39,493 bases of DNA from Oscillospiraceae bacterium (GTDB taxonomy: Bacteria > Bacillota > Clostridia > Oscillospirales > Ruminococcaceae), in assembly GCA_009777445.1 (NCBI GenBank), contig WRLV01000012.1, positions 1 to 39,493 on the forward strand. Reading direction: 5' to 3'. The notes under the pieces are model-generated. The model worked only from the letters and a program-made list of their open reading frames with translations. It made no database searches and was not told where the DNA came from. Each line of letters begins with the position of its first letter. Position 1 is the stretch's first letter. Positions 24,951 through 32,278 of this stretch are shown piece after piece. The position numbers and the translations under genes were made by a program.

Positions 24951-25086
24951 TTGATAGTTGACAGTGGACAGTGGACAGTTGTTGTGTCGCCTAACGGCGA
25001 CGTATTTGAATTTTAAATCCGTCCGCGCAAGCGGACACAATAACTGTCAATTGTCAATTGTCAACTGTCAACTGTCAACTGTCAAT
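24951..25086. repeat. Heptamer-hairpin elements, copies 3a and 3b in inverted arrangement
   Basis: Two elements face each other. 3a has heptamers at 24951-24978 (TTGATAG, TTGACAG, TGGACAG, TGGACAG), 7 nt, then the hairpin GTCGCC-TAAC-GGCGAC at 24986-25001. 3b, on the opposite strand, has the hairpin GTCCGC-GCAA-GCGGAC at 25021-25036, 8 nt, then six heptamers at 25045-25086. The stem bases differ between the hairpins but pairing is preserved. 3b supplies the last codons and stop of smc. Confidence 0.88.
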
Positions 25087-28000
25087 AAATCTGACAATTC
25101 TTGCTTTAATAATCTTGAAACGCCTTTTTCTTGCATATAAACGCCATACAATACATCACATTCTTCAATAGTCCCACGCCTGTGGGTAATTAACATCAAC
25201 TGTGTCGTGGACGAAAAGCGTTTCAGATAGCTCACGTATTTCGATATGTTAGCATCGTCCAACGCGGCATCAACCTCATCCAACATACAAAATGGGGTGG
25301 GGCGGTGTAACAAAATCGCAAAATATATGGTGATTGCTACCATTGTTTGCTCTCCCCCCGAAAGCGAGATTAGATTTTTGATTACCTTCCCCGGTGGGGC
25401 GGCGTAAATTTCAATCCCCGAATTTAAGACATCATCAGGGGTGTTTAATTCAAGGTGCGCACTTCCGCCGCCGAAAATTTCGGTGAAAATCTGCCCGAAA
25501 TGTTTATTTATTTCGTTGAAACTCTGAATGAACCGCGCGGTAATGTCGGTGGTTAGCCCGTCTATAAGTTTTTCAAGCTCTCTCTTAGCCTTCTTCACAT
25601 CGTCTAACTGCCCCGAAAGGACGGCATATTCTCCCTCAACCTGCTCTAATTCTTCCACTGCCGCAAAGTTAACCGCCCCGAGCGCGTTCAATTTTTTGCG
25701 GACTTCTGACAGCTCTGACTTTGCCGCGTTTAAGTTTTCAATGGGGGTGGCGATTTTTTTAGCCTCTGACGGTGATATTTCATATTTTTCCCAAAGCCCC
25801 GATTTTAATCCGTCAAGTTGCGAGTCCGCTTTTTCTTTTCTCTCTTTTGCCAACACTAACGCGTTTGAAAACTTTTCTTTATCGGTATGTTTTTCGCTTA
25901 TTTCGTTGTTAATTTCACTGATTTTTTTCTCAATCAGATTTATGTTTTCAATGAGTGCGGCAATCTCTGAGCGGTTTTGAGAATGGTTTTTCCTGATTTC
26001 TTCAATTTCTGTGTGGAATGTGTTGATTTGCTCTGTCAAAAGCCCGTTTTTATCTGAAAGCTCTTGAATTTCTAAGTTGTGCTTCTCGTTATTTTCGCCT
26101 GTGTCCCGTTTACTTTTTTGCGCATTTTCAATCTGTGCTTTAAGATTCTCGGCATCTTTTTCTAATGTAATTATTTCGATATTAAGGCTTGATATTTGAG
26201 CGGAATACCCTGCGCGAAGGGCAACGCGCTCTTGCAACGTGTCCCCTAATTTTTGGGCGGCGGCGGTTTTATCGGCAATTTCAGCTTCAGCAGTTGTCAA
26301 AATAGTAGTGTGATTTTCAATTTCATGAAGCTTTTCCTCTATGGCTTTTTGGTGACGGCTTATTATAACGTCAGCCGTGTCTTGTGCATCTTCACACTGT
26401 CTGATTAGCTCAGTTACACCCGAAATTTCGGCTGAAAGCCGTGTTTGCGCGTTTTTAAGTTCCGCCGCTTCTTCTTTATAGCCCTCAATTTCAATAGCCA
26501 TTTTAGCGGTTTCAGATGTCAATGTTTTAAGTTGAGCATCTGATGTTTCAAGTGACTTGTCTATTTTCGTGAGTTCTTTTGCTAATGTTTCTATTTCTTG
26601 TTTACGTGAGATTATTCCCGCGCTTTCTTTAACAGAGCCGCCGGTAAAAGAGCCGCCCGCATTAATCACCTGCCCGTCAAGGGTAACGATTTTGAACTTA
26701 TAGCCGTATTTTTTCGCTGTAAATGTGGCTATGTCAATGTCCTCACAAACGGCAGTTTTTCCTAAAACCGACAATGTAACGCCGTCAAACTTCTTGTCAT
26801 ATTCAACCAAGTCACACGCCGCCCCCAAAAACCCATCTTCATTAGCTAAACCGGGGACATTTAAGGCGTTACCTCTAACCGATGTTAAAGGGAGGAATGT
26901 CGCTCTACCTGCATTATTTTCTTTTAAAAATCTGATACACCGTTTTGCCGTCTCTTCATTTTCAACTATAACGTTTTGTAATGCCGCCCCTAATGCCGTC
27001 TCAATTGCCACTGTGTATTTCTGAGCGACTTTTATAATGTCGGCGACCGAACCGTAAATCCCGCTCAGTCGTCCTGCTTTCGCCTCTTTGAGCACACTCT
27101 TGACACTTTGGTGATAGCCCGTCATATTTTTTTCAATGTCACAGAGTGCATCATAGCGCGATTTCTTTTGGTTTTTTTCGCGGGTTAACGTGTCATGTTC
27201 AGCCTTGAGTGCGTTCAGTTTCTCTTCTTTTCCGGCAAACAACATAGCATAACCGTTGAGCTTATTTTGAACCTCGTTTATATTTTCGAGAGTTTCGTTC
27301 AGTTGTGATGACAACTCTCTTTTCTTTTTTTGATGAGTGTCTAAAAGAACTTGACGATTGTCAAGGCGTTCAATTTCTTCTTTTAGTCTTTCAGTTAGTT
27401 CATCGTGCAAGTCGCGTGCTTGTTTAAGCGAGATTTCAGCTTTAGCAGCAGTGGCGCAAACGGTAGACAATTCCTTATCTAAGAGCTTATATTCGTCGTC
27501 AATTTGTGAATTTTTTAATTCAAATTCAGAAAGCTCAATCTGATTTTTTTCAACTATACTTTTAAGCTCGCGGCTCTTATTCCCAAAACCTGAAATTTGG
27601 CTGTTAAGCTTTTCAATTTCACGTTCAAATTCTAAAACGCCAATATTTGAAATTTCAATCTGTTCTTTGATTGCGGCTATTCTTTTAACGTTAAACTCTA
27701 TTTCGGTTTCGGCTCTTGTCGCCTCCTTTTCTTTCTCAGAAATAAGCTCGTTTGTCTGCTCTGAACGGCTTCTTAGTTCTTCTGTTTTTGCTGAAACGCT
27801 CATCTTCTCTTTAGACTTTTCTTCTCTTAAAATCTCAAGCTCATATATTTCGCGCTCAAAATGTTCACACTCGCCTTGATTTGATAAAACCGCGTTTTCA
27901 ATCTCATAAAGGCTGTCGTCAATATTTTGAATTTGTGCAACACTCAAAGAGATTTCAAGGTTTCTCTCGCTTTCGGTTAAAGCCTTTGCTTTTAGTGCTT

Positions 28001-28631
28001 TTTCAGCCTGTTTTTGAAGAACAGGGAGTCGTTCGGCAAGCACGTTTTCAATGTCCATGAGCCTTAATATGTTTTCTTCACTTCTTGCGAGTTCGCGTTG
28101 GGATTGTTCTTTTTTATGAAGAAACTTTGAAACTCCTGCCGCTTCGTCAAAGGTTTCGCGGCGTTCTTTTCCTTTGCTGTTAACGATTTCGGCGACTCTT
28201 CCTTGGCCTATTATCGAATAGCCGTCTCTGCCTAAGCCTGTTCCCATGAGTAACTCGTGTATGTCACGAAGCCGACATTTTGCCCCGTTGATTAAACACT
28301 CAGAGTCGCCCGTTCGATAAAGTTTGCGGGTGATTATAACCTCATCGCTATCACAGTTCAACGCCCTGTCGGCGTTATCTATTGTCAAGGCAACTTTAGC
28401 ATAACCCATTTGTTTTCGCGATTGTGTCCCGTGGAAAATCACATCCTCCATTTTGTGACCGCGCAAAGTTTTCGCCCCCTGTTCCCCCATAACCCAACGC
28501 AACGCATCGCTTATATTGCTTTTACCGTTCCCGTTTGAGCCAATCACGGCTGTCATCTTAGTATTAAATTCAAGAATGGTCTTTTCGGGAAACGATTTAA
28601 ACCCCTGGATTTCCAACGTTTTAAAAAACAT
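25068..28631 (-). CDS. smc: Chromosome segregation ATPase SMC
   Basis: 1187 aa, a normal bacterial SMC. Walker A GSNGNGKSN is at 31-39, followed by a long coiled coil. The hinge lies around GSVADIIKV...ETALGAALQNVIV, followed by a second coiled coil. The ABC signature LSGGEQTMVAI and Walker B FCMLDEVDAALDD are near the C-terminus. It compacts chromosomes with ScpAB. The extreme C-terminus (LTVDS) is encoded by the heptamer array. It lies between rnc and ftsY, the conserved order. Confidence 0.98.
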   Translation of the reverse strand: MFFKTLEIQGFKSFPEKTILEFNTKMTAVIGSNGNGKSNISDALRWVMGEQGAKTLRGHKMEDVIFHGTQSRKQMGYAKVALTIDNADRALNCDSDEVIITRKLYRTGDSECLINGAKCRLRDIHELLMGTGLGRDGYSIIGQGRVAEIVNSKGKERRETFDEAAGVSKFLHKKEQSQRELARSEENILRLMDIENVLAERLPVLQKQAEKALKAKALTESERNLEISLSVAQIQNIDDSLYEIENAVLSNQGECEHFEREIYELEILREEKSKEKMSVSAKTEELRSRSEQTNELISEKEKEATRAETEIEFNVKRIAAIKEQIEISNIGVLEFEREIEKLNSQISGFGNKSRELKSIVEKNQIELSEFELKNSQIDDEYKLLDKELSTVCATAAKAEISLKQARDLHDELTERLKEEIERLDNRQVLLDTHQKKKRELSSQLNETLENINEVQNKLNGYAMLFAGKEEKLNALKAEHDTLTREKNQKKSRYDALCDIEKNMTGYHQSVKSVLKEAKAGRLSGIYGSVADIIKVAQKYTVAIETALGAALQNVIVENEETAKRCIRFLKENNAGRATFLPLTSVRGNALNVPGLANEDGFLGAACDLVEYDKKFDGVTLSVLGKTAVCEDIDIATFTAKKYGYKFKIVTLDGQVINAGGSFTGGSVKESAGIISRKQEIETLAKELTKIDKSLETSDAQLKTLTSETAKMAIEIEGYKEEAAELKNAQTRLSAEISGVTELIRQCEDAQDTADVIISRHQKAIEEKLHEIENHTTILTTAEAEIADKTAAAQKLGDTLQERVALRAGYSAQISSLNIEIITLEKDAENLKAQIENAQKSKRDTGENNEKHNLEIQELSDKNGLLTEQINTFHTEIEEIRKNHSQNRSEIAALIENINLIEKKISEINNEISEKHTDKEKFSNALVLAKERKEKADSQLDGLKSGLWEKYEISPSEAKKIATPIENLNAAKSELSEVRKKLNALGAVNFAAVEELEQVEGEYAVLSGQLDDVKKAKRELEKLIDGLTTDITARFIQSFNEINKHFGQIFTEIFGGGSAHLELNTPDDVLNSGIEIYAAPPGKVIKNLISLSGGEQTMVAITIYFAILLHRPTPFCMLDEVDAALDDANISKYVSYLKRFSSTTQLMLITHRRGTIEECDVLYGVYMQEKGVSRLLKQELSDLLTVDS

Positions 28632-28645
28632 ATTTTCAGTTCTGA

Positions 28646-28671
28646 CCTTTCTACATAAACGCGCTTTGAAA
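28646..28671 (-). repeat. Shortened intercistronic element, copy 3
   Basis: TTTCAAAGCGCG... through GTAGAAAGG aligns with the right half of the 59-bp element (23 of 26 positions). Just upstream, TCTAAGTTT resembles the left end of copy 2, as if the middle were deleted. It follows the rnc stop and carries the smc ribosome binding site. Confidence 0.6.
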
Positions 28672-28672
28672 C

Positions 28673-29329
28673 TTAGAAAATCTTCTTTTCAATGGCATCT
28701 TTAGCCGCCATTTGTCCTGCTCTTTTTTTGTTTGTGCCTGTGCCTGTCCCGATAATTTTGCCTTTAAACTTTACCTGTAGGGTGAAAGTTTTTTCATGCG
28801 GTGCGCCGCTCTCTTCGGCTAAATAGTATTCCACCGTTTCTCTATGGTTTTTTTGGACTAACTCCTGCAAAATAGTTTTATAATCCCTGCGTTCGACATT
28901 CGCTTTTTTTAAAGTAGAGGGGTTAGGCATAAACTGCAACAAAAATTTTTTTGTTTCTCTCATTCCACCGTCAAGATAAATTGCCGCGACAAGCGCCTCA
29001 AACGCATCGGCTAATATTGACTTCTTCGCCCTGCCGCCTGCTACTTCTTCACCCTTTGCTAATTTGATTTTCTCGTCTAATTTGATTTTTTTGGCGAACT
29101 CAGAGAGGGATTGCTCACGGACTATGCTTGCGCGAATTTTAGTCAATTCACCCTCCGGCAGTGATGGTAGGTTTTTATACAAAAAGTCAGCCACGACCAT
29201 GCCTAATATACTGTCCCCTAAAAACTCTAACCTCTCGTTTGACTTTATTCCCGTGGTGTCGGCAAGAGATGAATGGGTCAGTGCCTCATTTAAATATTTC
29301 TTGTTTTTAAAGTTATAACTAATTAACAA
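28673..29329 (-). CDS. rnc: Ribonuclease III
   Basis: 218 aa. The catalytic signature NERLEFLGDSILG (E35, D39) and a C-terminal double-stranded RNA-binding domain (about 150-218) are present. It processes rRNA precursors and structured mRNAs. Start: TTG at 29329 with GAGGGCGG upstream; no in-frame ATG is available. No acpP lies between it and plsX, unlike the usual plsX-fab-acpP-rnc order. Confidence 0.95.
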   Translation of the reverse strand: MLISYNFKNKKYLNEALTHSSLADTTGIKSNERLEFLGDSILGMVVADFLYKNLPSLPEGELTKIRASIVREQSLSEFAKKIKLDEKIKLAKGEEVAGGRAKKSILADAFEALVAAIYLDGGMRETKKFLLQFMPNPSTLKKANVERRDYKTILQELVQKNHRETVEYYLAEESGAPHEKTFTLQVKFKGKIIGTGTGTNKKRAGQMAAKDAIEKKIF

Positions 29330-29339
29330 TTCGCCGCCC

Positions 29340-30338
29340 TCATAAACTTCCCAACTCTTTTAAATTTTTCTCTATTTCACGAAGAACATCTCTTTTGACA
29401 AACTCTCGTGCTTGGCGAATGGCATTTTTAAACGCGTGTGCATCACTTGAGCCGTGCGCTTTAAACACCGCGCCGTTACAGCCGAGCAGGGGTGTCCCCC
29501 CCACTTCTTTATAATCAATGCTGTCGGCAAATTTTTTCAGACCTTTTTTTGAAAGCAGATACCCTATTTTGGCGGCAATGTTTGTGGTGAAAATTGTTTT
29601 AAACCCCACCTTCATAAATGAACCCATTCCTTCAACCACTTTAAGATAGACATTTCCGGTAAAGCCGTCTGTTACAACAACGTCACATCTTGCCAATATT
29701 GGGTCTCTTCCCTCTATGTTGCCGATAAAATTGACGGGCGCTTCACTAAGAAGGCTTAATGCCTTTAGTTCGAGTTCTCTGCCTTTTTTGTCCTCTGTGC
29801 CAACGTTTAAAAGCCCCACACGTGGATTTTTGATGTTCATGATTTTTTCCATATAAACGCTACCCATCACAGCAAACTGCAACAGCATTTCAGCGCGACA
29901 TTCAAGGTTTGCGCCAACGTCCAACAGCATATAAAAGCCGTTGGTGCTTGGCATTATTGTGGCTAACGCCGGGCGTTTGACACCCTTTAATCTGCCGACA
30001 ACCATAGTGCCGCCGACCACCAAAGCCGCCGTGCTTCCCGCGCTCACTGCCGCATTTGCAACGCCTTGCGAAACTAATTTCAAAGTCATTCCCATAGAAC
30101 AGCCTGCTTTTGCTTTTCTTATGTCGGTTGGATTGTCTTCAACTCCTATGATACCGTCTGCATGTATAATCTCGACATTCCTACCCGAAACTGAAAGCGT
30201 GTCAAAACGACTTTTAAGCAGTTGTTTGTCACCGACTAAGAAAATCTCTACTCCATATTCTTCCACCGCCAAAGCCGCGCCTTTTATAACCTCATCAGGC
30301 GAATTATCGCCACCAAACGCATCAATTGCAATCTTCAT
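29340..30338 (-). CDS. plsX: Phosphate acyltransferase PlsX
   Basis: 332 aa from the ATG at 30338 (MKIAIDAFGGDNSP). It makes acyl-phosphate from acyl-ACP for phospholipid synthesis at the membrane face. Family motifs include AIDAFGGDNSP, VSAGSTAALVVGGT, LLDVGANLECR and VVTDGFTGNVYLK. The start was chosen because the leader AGAAAGGACATGTCTAAAAA resembles that of rsfS. The ATG at 30350 would be only 2 nt from the ribosome binding site and would overlap the upstream gene. Confidence 0.95.
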   Translation of the reverse strand: MKIAIDAFGGDNSPDEVIKGAALAVEEYGVEIFLVGDKQLLKSRFDTLSVSGRNVEIIHADGIIGVEDNPTDIRKAKAGCSMGMTLKLVSQGVANAAVSAGSTAALVVGGTMVVGRLKGVKRPALATIMPSTNGFYMLLDVGANLECRAEMLLQFAVMGSVYMEKIMNIKNPRVGLLNVGTEDKKGRELELKALSLLSEAPVNFIGNIEGRDPILARCDVVVTDGFTGNVYLKVVEGMGSFMKVGFKTIFTTNIAAKIGYLLSKKGLKKFADSIDYKEVGGTPLLGCNGAVFKAHGSSDAHAFKNAIRQAREFVKRDVLREIEKNLKELGSL

Positions 30339-30342
30339 TTTT

Positions 30343-30912
30343 TTAGACATGTCCTTTCTGCAAAACCTCAAGCCATTCGGGAAAATCACTGCCTTTAGTT
30401 ATTAACTCCCCGTTTTTATATTCACCCACCTCAACAAAACCGTTTTCATTATCATAGAAAACTGCTTCATCGCAATAAGGCAGAACATTTATAAGCGACT
30501 CAAAACGGCTTTTAAATCTGCGCTCTATGTCTTCATAGCAAATATTATGACCACCCTTTTCAACGCGATTTTTTACTCTTTTAACGCTCTCGTCACAGGT
30601 GTTCAGCCCTATATAATAAAGCCTTACGACATAGCCCTTTTTCTTTGCAAGTTTAATGGTTCTTTTTGTTCTTTTGCCTGATAAAGTGGTCTCTTGTGTG
30701 AAAGGTTTAGCTTCTGAAATAAGCGCGTTTATTTTTTTAAGCGCGATTTTACCGGCACTCACAGCCGCGCACTTGTTGTGTAACGCGATTTTGTCAATAT
30801 CTATAACTGCCCCCAAATCTCTTCTTTCAGCCCTTAAAACACCCGTCAAACAAGACTTCCCCACACCGTTCACCCCGGCTATAATCGTATACGTCACTTT
30901 CAAAACACCCAT
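30343..30912 (-). CDS. Zeta-toxin-like P-loop ATPase
   Basis: About 189 aa; the start could be the ATG at 30912 or a TTG at 30903. The first residues of the longest frame are encoded by a repeat element and were left out. The P-loop GVNGVGKSCL follows VTYTIIA, and SGKRTKRTIKLAKKKGYVVRLYYIGL resembles the AAA_33/zeta-toxin family seen as lone chromosomal genes. Substrate not known; UDP-sugar phosphorylation is a property of true zeta toxins and only a possibility here. No epsilon-like antitoxin is adjacent. It occupies the slot upstream of plsX. Confidence 0.72.
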   Translation of the reverse strand: MGVLKVTYTIIAGVNGVGKSCLTGVLRAERRDLGAVIDIDKIALHNKCAAVSAGKIALKKINALISEAKPFTQETTLSGKRTKRTIKLAKKKGYVVRLYYIGLNTCDESVKRVKNRVEKGGHNICYEDIERRFKSRFESLINVLPYCDEAVFYDNENGFVEVGEYKNGELITKGSDFPEWLEVLQKGHV

Positions 30913-30916
30913 TCCC

Positions 30917-30976
30917 TTAAATTCGTCGCCGCAAGGCGACACCAAAATTGTCAATTGTCAATTGTCAACTGTCAAT
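30917..30976 (-). repeat. Heptamer-hairpin element, copy 4
   Basis: Four heptamers (30949-30976 on the minus strand), 8 nt, then a GTCGCC/GGCGAC hairpin (30925-30940) and GAATTTAAGGGA. It supplies the end of TrmFO (IDS, TGA) and precedes the zeta-like gene. The stem is of the GTCGCC type, like 3a. Confidence 0.87.
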
Positions 30977-32278
30977 TGCCGTTATTCCTCTAACAGCCAA
31001 TCGCATATATCTTTCCTGTTTGTTCTTGATTTTTTCGTCTAAGGGAGGTAATAATCCCATGTTTGCCCCCATTGGCTGGAAGTCGTCGGAGTATCGATTT
31101 TTGTCGCTTATATAGGCAGACAATGCCCCTATCATAGATGTCGGCGGTAGTTTTAAAGGAGCAACCCCTTTCAACTTTCGCGCCAAAGACATTCCTGCAA
31201 TAATTCCACTTGCCGCGCTCTCCATGTAGCCCTCAACGCCGGTAATTTGCCCTGCGAAAAATATATTGTCCGCGCCATTGAGCATAAACGTCTCATCGAG
31301 AAGTTTGGGGCTGTTTATAAAGGTATTGCGGTGCATTACCCCATAACGCACAAACTCGGCGTTCTCAAGCCCGGGGATTAGTTTGAACACCCGTTCTTGT
31401 TCACTGAATTTTAAATTTGTTTGAAACCCCACAAGGTTATAAAGGGTTTTGGCGTTATTTTCAACCCTCAACTGAACCACGGCATACGGGCGTTTTGAGG
31501 TTTTCGGGTTAATCAGCCCCACAGGCTTCATACAGCCGTATCGTAGTGATTCAGCCCCTCTTTTCGCCAAAACTTCAATCGGCATACAGCCCTCAAAAAC
31601 TTTCAGCGTTTCAAATTCACGCAAAGGGGCAGTTTGCGCCTGCACAAGGGCGTTATAAAACCGCTCGTATTCTTCTTTTTCAAAAGGGCAGTTTATATAA
31701 TCCGCTTCTCCTTTATCATAGCGAGTGGCAAAATAAACCTTGTCCGCATTAATGCTCTCAGCGGATATAATCGGTGCAGCGGCATCATAAAAGCTCAAAA
31801 AGCCAACCCCACACCGCTGTTCAATTCTCGCGGCAAAAGCATCGCTTGTCAAAGGTCCTGTGCAGATAATTGCGTTGCTTTCGGGGAACAGTGTTAACTC
31901 TCGATGTTCAACCGTAATATTTTTATTTTCTTTAATTTGTTTGGTGATTAGGTCTGAAAATAAAACTCTGTCTACCGCAAGTGCCCCTCCGGCAGGGGTG
32001 GCAGTGCGCAAGGCGGCCTCAACTGTTATTGAGCCTAACCTTCTCATTTCTTCTTTGAGCATACCTGCCGCACTGTCAATTCTTTTGGCTTTAAGGGAAT
32101 TTGAACAAACCAATTCGGCAAACCCGTCATAAGAGTGAGCCGGGCTTTTTTTCACGGGCTTCATCTCAATAAGCCTAACCGAGAATCCCTCACGTGCTAA
32201 AACATTCGCCGCTTCAACTCCGGCTAAACCGGCACCGATTACGCTACATTCTATAGACTTGAACAACTCATTTTTCAA
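30965..32278 (-). CDS. trmFO: Folate-dependent tRNA (uracil-54-C5)-methyltransferase TrmFO
   Basis: 437 aa from a TTG at 32278, placed 7 nt after AAAGAGGG and overlapping topA by 11 nt; a TTG at 32266 is the alternative. It uses methylene-THF and FADH2 to make ribothymidine at tRNA position 54. The FAD motif GAGLAG (15-20), LVCSNSLKA, ICTGPLTSDAF and GQITGVEGYMESAASG are diagnostic. The topA-trmFO pair is a conserved Firmicute order. The folate cyclo-ligase at 5027 feeds the same folate pool. Confidence 0.95.
   Translation of the reverse strand: MKNELFKSIECSVIGAGLAGVEAANVLAREGFSVRLIEMKPVKKSPAHSYDGFAELVCSNSLKAKRIDSAAGMLKEEMRRLGSITVEAALRTATPAGGALAVDRVLFSDLITKQIKENKNITVEHRELTLFPESNAIICTGPLTSDAFAARIEQRCGVGFLSFYDAAAPIISAESINADKVYFATRYDKGEADYINCPFEKEEYERFYNALVQAQTAPLREFETLKVFEGCMPIEVLAKRGAESLRYGCMKPVGLINPKTSKRPYAVVQLRVENNAKTLYNLVGFQTNLKFSEQERVFKLIPGLENAEFVRYGVMHRNTFINSPKLLDETFMLNGADNIFFAGQITGVEGYMESAASGIIAGMSLARKLKGVAPLKLPPTSMIGALSAYISDKNRYSDDFQPMGANMGLLPPLDEKIKNKQERYMRLAVRGITAIDS

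Noticed and set aside
24930-25040. N-terminal extension of FtsY (MCPLARTDLK...) and the similar extension of RdgB
   Set aside because: Both are translations of the repeat hairpin (GTGTCCGC...). The conserved family starts at 24929 and 23923 follow purine-rich sites.
24951-25086. CRISPR array
   Set aside because: Units are contiguous 7-mers without spacers, and no cas gene is present.
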